A DNA stretch of 64,000 nt from Rostrohypoxylon terebratum (taxonomy: Eukaryota > Ascomycota > Sordariomycetes > Xylariales > Hypoxylaceae): contig MU385891.1 of the NCBI GenBank assembly GCA_022497145.1, forward strand, positions 1-64,000, in the 5' to 3' direction. The position numbers and the translations under genes are program-made. This document shows, one piece after another, positions 45,788 to 57,528 of the stretch (positions are counted from its first letter, which is position 1; every line of letters starts with the position of its first letter). The notes under the pieces are model-generated. The model worked only from the letters and a program-made list of their open reading frames with translations, was not told the origin of the DNA and made no database searches.

Positions 45788-46024
45788 GGGTTGACGGAAA
45801 TCGCAGGGGGTGGGTGAGTACAAACCTTCTCGGGAAAGGGAATAGGCTCCATCGTGGGTTTCTTTGTCGGGTCTGACGGGTCATCGTGTTTGACCCTCTT
45901 AGCAGCGACCGGCGACGAAGGCTCGTCACTAGCCTTGCGCTTGCCAGCTATCAAGTAGGACGAAAATGTTAGCGACGAAAAAAAAAGTATGGATTTTAGG
46001 TAACTTACTTTCATCTTTCACCAT
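44581..46024 (-). CDS. GCN5: histone acetyltransferase GCN5 (SAGA/ADA)
   Basis: Three exons, 46024-46009, 45947-45826 and 45630-44581, give 395 aa. GCN5 acetylates histone H3 (and H2B) as the catalytic subunit of SAGA/ADA in the nucleus. The N-terminus has a basic GKRKAS and AAKRVKHD stretch likely serving as nuclear signal. The GNAT domain spans about 55-215, with catalytic Glu130 in FAEIVFCAI and the acetyl-CoA loop QVKGYGAHLM (141-150). The bromodomain covers about 285-385, with PMDLSTMETKL and the acetyl-lysine Asn in KYNNES. Exon 1 codes for only MVKDE plus one base, as in other ascomycete GCN5 genes I would expect. Intron 2 (195 nt) contains an 11-unit GAC repeat. The bromodomain ends in the usual PEWSHLEP just before the stop. 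Confidence 0.97.
45753..45786. repeat. (GAC)11 microsatellite in GCN5 intron 2
   Basis: Eleven GAC units (GTC on the coding strand) inside the intron between the second and third GCN5 exons. Likely length-polymorphic between strains. Confidence 0.93.
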
Positions 46025-46671
46025 GATGTCGAAGTCGACAACATAAGGTATTTTGACGATAGGGTGAATAGGTGGGTTTGACGAAGTATGTTTTACGTCG
46101 AATGCGCTTCAAAATGCGTCGAGTCGCACGTTGGAGCTGATGACTATGATTAGCGCCTAAGCTGCCTGGGGAAATCGGGGAGGTGCAGACGTCGAATCGG
46201 AGCCCTGGAGAACCTTGGGAAACAAGTGGGGAGCAAGATCTACCCTTTTAATTGGGCAAGAACCACATCATGCTTATGTAACTGTGGAAAGAACTGGCTC
46301 AGGCCACCAAATAAGGCTTAGGCTAAACCAAAAGAAGACAGGCAGACAGGCCACCTATTCGCAAAGGGAAGCGACAAAGAGCTTACCTGGTTTAAGCTTA
46401 CGTACACTTCAAATGCGGTATCAAAATAATACAGCTGTACCAAAATATAGTTCACGCCAATAGGTATCGTCATCTTTGAACATTTTTTCAACATCTTTCA
46501 ACATCTTTCAACATATTCACATACCTCAGTCTCTTTCCCAAAGGTATGACGTCGTGAAAGACTTTTTATACCTTCTACCTTCTACTCATACAAACCGCTC
46601 AATCCGTCCTTTCATTACCGCGTTGTCTGTTTTACGCCAAATCCACTAAAGCTATCCGTCTTCCATTCTTC
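46025..46671. promoter_or_regulatory. divergent promoter region of GCN5 and OST5
   Basis: These 647 bases separate the two start codons, which face apart. It contains a 10-bp tandem repeat (ACATCTTTCA, about 2.5 copies) at 46488-46514, on the OST5 side. No gene fits. Promoter function is inferred from layout. Confidence 0.6.
46488..46514. repeat. 10-bp tandem repeat in GCN5-OST5 promoter
   Basis: The unit ACATCTTTCA is repeated about two and a half times, 160-185 bases upstream of the OST5 start. Confidence 0.85.
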
Positions 46672-47036
46672 ATGGATTCTTCATTGCATGAAATCTGGCA
46701 AACTGCACCGGGCAGCCCATTTCTTCCTACCGTAGGGAAGGGTAGCCAATTCCTCGTCGCATTTATTCTTTTGCTTCTTGGTCTTTCCCTGACCGGCGCA
46801 TTTGCGTTGAGTGAGCTCCGCAGTCCCTCAATTGTCATTCCACAGGTAAATACAGATATAGCTAATCCGTTGAATGTAGATCGATCTCTCGTGAAGCTTC
46901 CTATACTCGGAGTCCCAGCCTCGCTAGCCATCGCGTACGTTACTTCCTACAATACAAATATTGTCGTTCTGCTTTCTCATGCCATAGCAGGTTTGGCACT
47001 GTGTACATGTTCTGTGCGGTTGGAGTTTACGTCTAG
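46672..47036 (+). CDS. OST5: oligosaccharyltransferase subunit Ost5 (TMEM258 homologue)
   Basis: Three exons, 46672-46810, 46880-46934 and 46991-47036, give 79 aa, the expected size for this tiny subunit. The protein has two membrane helices (about 24-46 and 56-78) with a short loop. EIWQTAPGSPFLPTVGKGSQ near the N-terminus and LPILGVPASLAIAFGTVYMF at the second helix match Ost5/TMEM258. It acts in the ER oligosaccharyltransferase together with Ost1, near Stt3. The unspliced frame is open to 47091 through both introns, but only the spliced form restores the family C-terminus (FCAVGVYV). Intron 1 is 69 nt, a multiple of three without stops. SWP1 of the same complex lies 26 kb to the left. Confidence 0.95.
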
Positions 47037-47250
47037 AAGATACCCCGAAGAAGGGACCACGAGCCTGAGCAAACACCGGCGTGTACCATAGATGAATTGA
47101 GGTTTACGATCGTACCGCTTGGGTTCCTAACCATCATATGAACGTGATTGGAGATCGGTTACTAGCAGACTTTCCCGTTTACCCCTAAGAAAAATCTTAC
47201 ATATTTAACATCACCCTAAGGCCTAGACTAAGCGGGAACACATTTTCGCA

Positions 47251-48280
47251 ATGGCTTCACCCACCGGGTCTGTCGCGCCACAGCAACCACTATTTCGAGC
47301 CGTAGCGAGTTCTACGAGGCAAATTTACCAAGTGCTCAAATGTATCAGCTTTACTGCCAAGGTTCAAGTTCAGATAACTCACGATGGCATTAAATTCGCG
47401 GCCGACCACTCACGCGTAATGCAAGGTCAGTTGATCGCCAGCTATTCAAGTATTAATGCTGGGTAATCTAATAGTATGTTCAGGCGTAGCATTTCTAGAC
47501 AAAGCTCTCTTTACAGCTTACACCCTCAATGTGCCGGGTGATGGCGACAGCGATAGTCTGCCACAATTTCAAGTAAATCTAGCTGCTCTATTGGAGGCCC
47601 TACAGATCTTTGGGGCTACAGACGTGGCCGCCCGAGCTGCGAAAGCCGAAGCCGAGAGTTATCGCAGCAATCTACGTAACTATCGCCCAGACGCATTCAA
47701 CCATCAGAATTTGGGTATGCCAGGCACATGTTGTATCATGTATGAGGAAGACGGTGCGCCGCTTAGCATCGTCTTAGAAGAGACTGGAGTGAAGACCCAG
47801 TGTAACATGATGACTTACACGTCCGAATCTCCCGACGACATTCCACTCGATCGCGATGACCTTTCCTTTAAGATCATCATGAAAGCTCGATGGCTTCTCG
47901 ATGCTCTTTCGGAGCTGGCCCCAATGGCTCCGGTTCGTATCACCATCGCCGCATCGCCAAATGCGCCATATTTAAGCTTATCAAGTGGCGGCGGTCTCGG
48001 AAGCGCTAGTGTCGATTTTTCAAGCGGCCGAGATCTTCTAGAGACTTTCTCGGTACGTGACCGTTGGGTTCAGAGTTTCAAGTTCGACTTCATCAAATCA
48101 GCAACTGAGGCCATGCGAATTGCGAATAAAGTCAGCTTCCGCGGCGACGGTCAAGGTGTCCTTAGTCTACAGTTCATGGTAGAGGCTGAAGGGGGTACCG
48201 CGAGTTTTCTTGATTTCCGATTTGTTCCTTACGTCACACAAGAAGACGAGGAGTCGGAATCTGATAATGACGACGAATGA
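47251..48280 (+). CDS. RAD1: DNA damage checkpoint clamp subunit Rad1 (9-1-1 complex)
   Basis: Two exons, 47251-47425 and 47484-48280, give 323 aa. The protein is a PCNA-fold subunit of the Rad9-Rad1-Hus1 clamp loaded at damaged DNA in the nucleus, activating ATR-type kinase signalling. Recognisable stretches are FRAVASSTRQIYQVLKCISF with VQVQITHDGIKFAADHSRVMQ, then ALFTAYTL, and, in the second half, LDALSELAPMAPVRITIAAS followed by LSSGGGLGSASVDF, and a C-terminal FLDFRFVPY. The tail EEDEESESDNDDE-like end is acidic. The 58-nt intron has donor GTCAGT, a less common GT form, and acceptor TTCAG. The name follows the S. pombe and human Rad1 (S. cerevisiae Rad17), not the nuclease RAD1. Confidence 0.93.
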
Positions 48281-49849
48281 TACCACCATACATCTGATGA
48301 ACTACCCACCATAATACACGCGTGGTACAGGATGTAAAGGCCGTTTACGAGGTGAATTTCGAAGGCAACTAGTTTCTTTCTCGCCTCATTGGTTTGCCGT
48401 CTCTAAACTGAAAGTTTATGCTTAAGCTAGCCCCCATTTACTACCAGGGGCTGTGTACTCGAATCAGTCACCGAGCCCGATGCTTGTGATTCCTGATGTT
48501 ATACTTAGTAAATCAACAGCCTCGATTCTGGTGGTCGAGCGGAAGCATGTGATAGACACAGGCCTGGGGAGCTTTGGACACTTTGCCGTTGTGGAAATTG
48601 TATACAGCTGAACGTGCTGGGGCACCAAGGAAGGCTAAACATGCACGAAATTAACGGCTTTCCCCAATTTCCACATCGTCTAGCAGCAAGTTTTAAGTAT
48701 AGAACAGACCAGTTAGCTAACGTCGTTAGCGCCACCATCACCGGCGACTAGGCGCTGTCTCCCTAGTCTGTACGTACATACGTATATTCCCATGCACGGG
48801 ATCTCTGCACGGCAGGATAAGACATCGAACCACCCGCTCAGACCCCCAAAGAATCTAACGCTATATCATACTCAAAATCTAAGCTTAGAACAAGATCGCG
48901 CACGTTTGATTGGCTCATCTTCTCGTCTCCTTATACATATCTCCTCAGCTCTCTCCTATGTCTCAGCCCCACGACGATCTAGAGTCTCGATCCGAATAAT
49001 GCGGTGGTCTCGAACCAATCGTCGTTATTAAGACGGCGCCACCTGTTTGTCTGAGAGAAGCTTTCGGTAGTTGCACCATCAGGCGCCGTATGCAAGGTTC
49101 TCGGCCGTTATCGTAAAGTCCGACGGCGGTCAAAGTGACACACTACTCTTGAGACCGGCATTCTTGATTCCCATGTAGCCAGCCAATTGCCATCGTAGGC
49201 CTCTATATTTCAAACCAACGCCATGTGGTCGCCAATACCGTCAAGCATCCCTAAGTGAGGAGAGTAGCATATGCCCCTCCTGACTCAAAGACATTGTGGG
49301 TTTAGCAAATGCTCCAACCGTCGATTCGGTGCATGACCGTCAGTACCTACACAGGAAAGGAAAAGATGAAACTTATATATCTATCTAGCAGAAGTGATAC
49401 GTATGTATGTAGAGCAGGACGTTGAAAACCTCGCGAGCTTTATGAGCGTTGATCTTAACGTCCAAGGTCTATCTTCCTCTCAACATTAATCTTATACCAA
49501 ACTCCACCTACGATCCATCGCGATAATTTTTTCATTACATCATATCCACAACGAAAGTTCATCACGTAGTGGAATTGATTATTGATTCGTTGGTCGTACT
49601 ATCCGTTCTACATGCCAAAATTTTCACGATCCTTCCCAATATATCTTAGAACGTGAGATCGCGCATGATCCAACTGCCCCTATTCATCACCGAGGTACTT
49701 CCTATCGATTCCCCATCATTTGGTACGCATGCGGTCCCTCCAAGTAACTCACCGAGAAAGCCATAACCAGTCTAACAGCGGTACGCTAGTAGAGGCCGGA
49801 GCAACAGCGCGTGGCGAACATACACCGGATATTCACCAAGATCGTCATC
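48281..49849. other. intergenic
   Basis: About 1.6 kb downstream of RAD1. It contains a short hairpin AGCCCC...GGGGCT near 48430-48453 and several TATGTATGT-like words. No gene I can support. Confidence 0.5.
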
Positions 49850-50131
49850 ATGAGCGATTCCAACAACGATAACGGTGGGTCCGACGCCGGCTTCTTTGGC
49901 CACTGCTTTCGCTCGTGCTTCGGCGGAAAGCGCTCCTCCTCCTCTCCCTCGGAGCCGACGCAAGAGCACGTCGTCGAGTCGAAGGCATCCTCAGAGCAGG
50001 CACCCTCCAGCGTAACCGCTCGTCCCGAGCCCGGGCCAGCGCAGACGCCGTATGAGCCTCGTCACGCCAAAAAGTCGCACATACAAACGACTTCGACGCC
50101 CCAAATTAAGAAGGCAAACGAGATCCTATAA
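49850..50131 (+). CDS. small Cys/Ser-rich hypothetical protein, 93 aa
   Basis: A short frame from an ATG in the context ATCATCATGAG. Its codons are rich in G/C at the third position, in contrast with the AT-rich flanks, which supports coding. The product starts MSDSNNDNGGSDAGFFGHCF, then a second Cys (RSCFGGKR) and a Ser/Pro/Glu-rich disordered remainder ending in a Lys-containing tail. The paired Cys next to Phe and basic residues could be palmitoylated, which is speculation. There is no family I recognise. The frame is open 13 codons upstream to another ATG at 49811. Confidence 0.5.
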   Translation: MSDSNNDNGGSDAGFFGHCFRSCFGGKRSSSSPSEPTQEHVVESKASSEQAPSSVTARPEPGPAQTPYEPRHAKKSHIQTTSTPQIKKANEIL

Positions 50132-53100
50132 TACGCGGCCGTCTCACCACTCTTACCGTCACGCGACGGTACCTACCCCTATCCATCCCAAACATGCTCT
50201 TACGCTCGCTGCCTATTCCCATTCCCTTTCACATATAATAATAATAATAATAAGCCCAAGCCGCTGACGTGGGACGGGGGCAGCACCTCATCAGGAACTA
50301 ATATTGAAAAAAAAGAAGAAAAATATTGAAATTAAAAATGGAACTTGCTTTTTTGCATGTATGTCTTTTGACTCTGCTCTGAATCATCAGACCTAATCAC
50401 GATGATCTCCGGGCGCTCCTGTTAGTGACATAAGCGTCGCGGCTTAACGAGCTAATACTTCACCACCTACCTACCTCCTATGTATGTACTAGTTGCTTCC
50501 TACATCCGCGTATTACGTACAACGTTCCCTCATCTCTCCTTACCTGATATCTCAGCTTTCAACTCCCCTCTAATCGCCCCCTTGGGGAAGAAGAGAAGCA
50601 CCACGGCGGCACGAAACAATTCGGCCCGGCCAAGTCGGAGATGACGACAACAACGACAATGTGATTTTTTTTTCTTTTTGTGCAGGTGGCTTTTTCGCTT
50701 GTTATTTCCACATCTCGCGCGGGGCATTCACTCTTTTTTTTTCGTTTAAAACTGGAGTACAGGATGGCTTTTTTGGCTTGCTTCCTCCTGCCCGAATGCG
50801 GTTGCCTGCCGTGAACACGCACGCACGCCCTTGTCTTGTTTCTCCGGCCGTGTTTAGTAAGGAGGTAGATCATCTGCAAGCGCAGTGTCTTCCTCGAGTT
50901 TCTTTCCCTTCGTTCGAGCGAAGATTGGTCTGAAATTGGCTTGGTTTGGTTTGGGTTTGGTTTGGGTTGTGTGCCCCGACACGGAGGATCGGTTTACTAC
51001 TGAGGCGACGGCGGGATATACATACTTGCCTATGTAGATACTTACCTAGGGAAGTAGACCCGGGAAGAGAGCGGTTTCTGCTGCATAAGTGCTGCTAGGG
51101 AGGAATGCTGCGACGGATGCTACCTACTTTAAACTTCGCGGACGCCGACTCCAAACGTCGGCATCGAGACATCCAACCTTCTCCAGAGCATCTTGCGGCA
51201 GTAGATCACTCGCGCACCGTTTTGACATAGCTCCCGCCACACCTTTCGGCTTTTGCTTCTCTGGTTCCTGGTCTCAGGTTGATTGGGAAATAGGTAATCT
51301 GGTGCGGGTACGGGGTCCTCCGTACAACCCAGATTCGCACTTCTCGCACTCGAAGGATTCGCGAATGCAGGGGAAAGAGGCGTGGGTTTCTGGCGGACGG
51401 GGCTAGATCGATACCTATTACATAGCAGTAATCCAGACCTTGCTAGTAGTACTTACCTAGTACTATGTAGTAGGGCACCTAGGTCAGGTCCTAGGTCCTA
51501 GGCACAGTACCAAGATAACGCCAGCCAACTCTAAAATAACTATTGCATATATCCATGATCCGCGAATCAGAACGTGGGCAGGCCGTTGGCCGTTGGTCCT
51601 TTTAGGCAGGTGTGTAAGCCTCGTGCATATGTATTGGATCCTTTCGCCAGTCCAAAACTGGGGAACCAGTTGAAGCAGCTTCCAAGTTGCGTTCAAGACA
51701 AGCAACGCTAATGAAGCAAATTCGTTGAAACGTGCTTTTTTTCGGCTTTTCGGCCTCGTGAGATGAACGTGGCTTTTTTGGAGTATTTCTTGGCTTGACG
51801 GTAGCGAAGTGCAAGGTATGTTTCATGTCTCGTGGTTTTCACACACACACACCTATGAGGCTCAATTTGGAAGAGTTACTTCGCAATTGGTGGTGTGCGG
51901 ATGAATTCTTCCTGAATGCCTTTCAATGCCTTTCAATGCCTCCAGCGAAAATCTGCACTCAGTGATGTCAACTCTCTAACAGCCCGTCATAGTGCGGGGA
52001 GATAGGATGAGGATCGCCCTTCAGGATGCGAGACCCTGAATTAGAATTGGACGAGAGAAAAACCTCGGTATGAGTTTATTTCAGCTCGATCTGGTGCTAT
52101 GCTGCAAGTAATGCGGTAATTGTCGGCATATTTGTTTATATTAGGGAAAGCCCTGAATTAAAAAAAAAAATCCTGAAATAATTTTCGCGAGCTAAGGGAA
52201 AATGGGAAAGGAGGATCTTTTTGCGGTCCTTGTCGACAAGGGGAAGCGAGGGTTCGACGCTTTAGATATATCCCGAACCTGCCAAATAAGCCTTACTTCA
52301 AGCCTCCTATGTCCCTCCTATGTCACACGTGGGAGGATTCGACTAACCAGACAGGTCGACGAAACTAGATCTATCTAAGCCCCGATTCCTACGCAGGAAT
52401 GCCGCAAGAGTTCTTTAGGCTTTAAGGCTTTTACGCAAGATGCTATGTAAGATATATTCTACATAATACATCATCAATCTGGTTTAGTCCTGGTCCACGA
52501 ACTCCCGGTATGGGACATGGGCTTCGTTTCTTGGGAAAGGCGTGCTTGGCGCGCTGGAGAAAGGTACCTGAACGATTTCAGGGGTTTCAGATCCGCACGG
52601 ACAATGCATCGAGGGCATACGGTACGGGGTTCCATTCACGTGGCACGATTAACATACGTATGCGGAGGCCGGTGCGGCTTACCGTAATCCGTACGGGGTT
52701 CCAAGTCGTGGGATCGAATACACGCATTACCTACAGATACCCAGATACCTACCTACTTACCTAGGTACCTACTATGCAGCACACACAGACAACCCCCGGA
52801 TCGCCGATTCGCATAGGGGCCAGGGGTTGGGATGCACCTTTGGGATACTGGTTCAGCCTCTCAAATCAAGAATTACAGGTAAATCGTTTCGTTTCATCTG
52901 TCCAGGATCGGTGGCGTTGGGGGTTAAATGTAACCCATCCATAACAGTATAGTAAGAGTGATAGGAGAGAGAGGCGCTGAGACAGAAGCGAGAGTACCGC
53001 TCGGCTGGTTTGATCGCGTCAGCCCCTTGCTGCTGCAGCGGACATGATGGGGAGCAGATGTCAAGTGAAGGCACGGCATCAGCACTGCATGATGCCAGAA

Positions 53101-55750
53101 CCGTTAAAGCTAAGGTGACATGATCAAACAGCAACCTGCAAGTTATGATCACGACGACAAGATCACTCAATTAGTGTTGTGACTTACTTGACATTCGGGC
53201 ATGTCGGCTACGGGAGCTCGATAGTTGGTTTCAAGACCGGAGAGGTGGTAAATTAAAACCGGCATATATGCCTTGGTTAGGTGATGAGTGCATGGTTGCA
53301 TGAGTGCATGATCCTATCCAGAATACTTGAACTCTATGTGCCAGTTCTAGTACTTGGAATCACTCAGACTTCCACCAATCCACTTCTACCCACCAAGGAC
53401 AATGAAAAAAAAAACAGTATCCGTACTCGGAGTTAATGGATTCGAGCCTGCCTAATCAATTAAGCTACCAAGATCAAGTCCTTTTAAGATTCTCAACCCT
53501 GGGAAGGATTTCTTACTAGGCTTGATGTTGAGTAAGTGAGAACTTATGTTTATGACGTTCGCTAATCCTCGAAGATCTCATCGCGATATTGTATTGCCAA
53601 TAAGCGAAAAGAGGGAAATGCCTTAGAGTCTTTGCCAGCGTACCATCGATATGGATATCGGGCTAGTAATTTCGCATGGCAGCCACGTTTCTTTTTTGGC
53701 TCCTATCATTACCGGTAAAGAGGTGGTATTTGACGGCGGCGTCTAGGCCGCAAATGTTGGCAGAAATCCACAAGAGCATACCTAGTACCTAGTGTCTATT
53801 GGAAACTTGACATCGACTAGGCCGTGATGGTGCTATCAAGTGTTCCAATCGCCTTACTAATCTGGTTCGGGAAGGGTCAAGACACGCGAGGCCTTCTCGA
53901 TGAGGAAAAGATGGCGTTCCTTCATCGAAATATGTCTGCATTGGTTGTGGGTTGTGGGACTCCTCTAACCTGGAGCTTCTGGAGCCTCTGGAGCCTCTGG
54001 CCAAGATTGACTAAGACAATTGATGACCGGCTACTAACCGACTAGGAATGGGATCATCTTGAAATAGCTATACCCCTCCCTTTAAAGTTGTTCTATATAG
54101 ATTAGACTGATTAGTTGACTTGACTAGTTAGATGTTTCAAAAGTTCACTAGGTATTTGTTGAAGAATCCCAAAAATAAGAATTATAATAGCTATTGTCTC
54201 CATTCCCAAGCCACTCGGCTACTTCTACATATCCTAGCAGCCTAGCTACAGAAATAAACACGTGCATGGGTACGCACGTTAGGAATCAGATAACAAGGGA
54301 CATACATACTATGTACGATATACGGTACTTGTACCTAGTATGGTGGTATTTTTATACCTAGGTCCTAGGCCCTATTTCAGCTATGCCCACCAGAATAGCG
54401 GGCGTAAAGATAGACCCATGTCGACGTCGAAATCGGGATCGGGACAGTGTACTTAGTAATTAGTCTGTGGACTCGGGTCATCTAGATGCGTGTGGTATAA
54501 ATTAAATCTTTTCGATTTTTGGACTGTGGACTTTGGACATCCTCTAAATGCCGGAGCCGAAGCAAAAGGCCTTTCGTCCGATACCAATGCGTGCCGATCC
54601 ACACGAGTCAGTGTCAGTAGGTATGTATGAATGAATGTATGACATGTTTGATTTCAAATATTCGGGTTTCGCGGACGTGGTTAGATGGAGATGATCAAGA
54701 AGATGGAGAAGATGGAGAGGATATCCGATAGGTAATTGTCGTAACGTAAATGTGCGTAACTTGCGTACATCCATGTGGATTGAAGGATGGCTTAGCAATT
54801 GGAAATAACGAAAATAGTTGGAGCTGTAACACGGTAACGGTAAACCTGGGCGGCTTTTACCTAAGCGCCACAGTCCGTGACCTATTTCCCGTATGGTCGC
54901 GACTCGCAAGGTCGTAAAATCGGAGGGTCGGAGGGGCGGAGGGCGGTGTTAAGAGAGCCCTGGACTCCTGGAGGTAAGCTTACGGATGTAGCGGGTAATG
55001 GATTATGGGATTAGTACAAGTTTTCCTTATTATGTATTGGTGAGATGCAATCTGGATCAACACTAAAATCTTACCATAGCCTATAGCTAATAGCCAATAG
55101 CCATCGTCATTCTAAACAAAGGCATGCTGTACCGTATCCTTTTTTATACCTCCCGATTCCTTGGTTTTAGATCTTAAACCTTAAGCCTTAAGCCTTGAGG
55201 TGTTAAAAGCCCAGAAGTTTCTGAGAAGGAGAACGGGAAATAAATTATGTAGGTGAAATCGTATGAGATAGAGCAAAAAAATGTCATTACGCGTCCAACA
55301 TGATCCATGAGTAGGTGACACGGCAGTTCATGAGAGATATGATTGGTGATAAATGGATTGTCGTCGATTGTGGGGTATCACGGTAGGAACTGTGAGAAGC
55401 CGAAATGGTTTCCCTCTCGTGAGCCGAGCCGGATGACGAGATCATTGGCGCGGGCGCGGTTGTTGGTGCGAGATGATAGATATCACTAGCACATTGTAGT
55501 ATATTACAACATAACCGTAGAGGCGCAGAGGGTTTGTCTAAGGCATTCATGGATCCATGGATGTTAGGTAGGTTGGGGGCGGCAAGATGCAATAGGCCGC
55601 TTGTGATCGATCATGGCGCTTATTCTGAAGACGACTATTCGACCGACGGAAGCGAACAGGCAGCAAGGCTTGATTGATGAACACCGGGCAGTCTTACCTA
55701 TAAGCCACAATGAACAAGTTCATCATGGATGACTCTGAAAATGTCCGGGT

Positions 55751-55777
55751 GTGGTTTGTGGTTTGTGGTTTGTGGTG
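55751..55777. repeat. (GTGGTTT)3 tandem repeat
   Basis: Three heptamer units plus a partial one in the gene-poor region. Confidence 0.85.
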
Positions 55778-57188
55778 GTGGGCTGCAAATGCAATCCGAT
55801 TGAATTTCCATTCGGTCGGATACGCGGTGAATTACTGAAAAAAGAGTAGTGGCTCAGTAAATGTTGTTTTTGTGCATTATTAATATGTGGATGCTTGGCT
55901 AGAGCGGAGCTGGAGCTGGAGCTGGAAAGTGGAAAGTGGAAACTGGACCAATCCATCCGATATGATATCCATTAATACTTGTACATGACTAGGTATTACC
56001 TAAGATTTTAAAGTTTCTTGGTGGAACAGATGGAGACAAACGGATCTTGTACTCGTGCTATTATGTACACTACATATAGGATGTACATGTACAGGTTAGC
56101 CACACATCCCACATGCTGTTTACTGAAGTACCTGTACTATTATAATATTATACCGACGTTGAAACAAAACAACCTTGGAAAGTTAAGGTAAATGAGGAAG
56201 TAGCTTCCTGTGAGTAAGGCTGTTTCCATGTTTGGCCTGGTTAGCCTGGTTAGCCATGTCTAGCTTGTCGAAAGTTGCGGGTATCACGTGTAAGTGCCGA
56301 TTCTTTGGCTTCCCGATCTGTACTAATTACAGAATAAAAGTGGATAAAGGTGGACATGGTGGACAAGATGAACAACTTTAAGCTAGAAGGAAAGAGGGAA
56401 CATTTTGGAATCTGGAGGGTCTGGAGGGGGCTGAGGGGTCGAGTTCAATTGATGTGGGAAATGTCGAGGGGTAGGTACATTCAATTCATCAATTCAGTGG
56501 TCTTTCGTCTCTCGCTGTTACCCATCCACCTACCACCTCCAATCCACCTCCATCCAAGTCCATCTTTTTTTTTTCCTATCCTGCGCCGTTCATACCTAGC
56601 ATGCACCTATCCTTCAAGTCATACACGAAATTACATCCATCTCTTAGATACGTTACACTTCGTGCTCTGAAGACATTTGACTTGGCCGCTCGTCTCTTTC
56701 GATTTGCTACTTGGGAAATTAGGCTCAGGTCGTCGAATTGGTCTCCTTTTTCCATGATCGGCCTCGGCCTCGGCCTGATTTTTATTGTACAATACCTATG
56801 GTCCTATGGCCCTATGCACCCTGACTTATGTAGCTGAGCATCACGAACATTACGAATACATAGGACACCGGGACCAATTCGCTATTATATCATATCATTA
56901 TTTCCATAAAAGGAATATTCTGCCCATGACGTCCCCTTCCACGTTCGCTTTCGTTAATTTATTAGTGGCTGGTCAGCTACGATTATGGGAAGATTGCCCG
57001 AGGAGTACCTCCATTTGGGTAGACCGGCGAGACTGGACTGGGAAGGCTAGGTACTACCTAGTAGGTAAGTAGGGAACTGCATACCTAGTACTGCACCTAT
57101 CTAGGATTCGTCGATGTTTGAACCAAGGTCCTCGGTCCCCAACTTTTTAGCTACAGACTACAGTACCTAAAATTCCTAAATCTATCTC

Positions 57189-57528
57189 ATGTCGCATCCT
57201 TTCTCTACTTTGTACTACGCCTACCATGCCTACTACACCCAGGACCGTTTCGTCCCCCGGTCAGCTATGTACCTCGAATCTGCCAACGCTCCAGCTTATG
57301 TTACCTCATGGGCTTCAAGGGTTACTCGCCCACCAATTGCCCCTCAGAAGCTCCCCCAGTCTGGGCAGGCTATGCTGTTATCCCAAGAGACGCTGGTCAA
57401 CGCTGGTCATCGGCCTTATGGTACAATGGAACCATCACCAACGTGCCGTCGCATTGCGCAATGCGGACGAAGTCCTCCTCTACAGCTCGGTAGCTCATCG
57501 AGTAGCCCGCAAAGTCGGTATTGCCTAG
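57189..57528 (+). pseudogene. possible frameshifted coding relic
   Basis: A local GC-richer island in which coding-like stretches move between frames: an N-terminal stretch from the ATG at 57189, then GFKGYSPTNCPSEAPPVWAG in another frame (from 57308), then HQRAVALRNADEVLLYSSVA, ending at a stop at 57526-57528 in the third. I recognise no family. It may be a decayed short gene with two frameshifts, or chance open frames in a GC-rich patch. Confidence 0.25.

Noticed and set aside
46672..47091. 139-codon unspliced reading of OST5
   Set aside because: The spliced form restores the exact family length and C-terminus, so the continuous frame is an intron-retention reading.
53430..53490. tRNA-like pieces (TAGCTTAATTGATTAGG and GGCTCGAATCC on the minus strand)
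   Set aside because: A D-arm-like and a T-loop-like piece lie next to each other, but there is no anticodon arm and the T stem does not pair, so it is not a tRNA gene.
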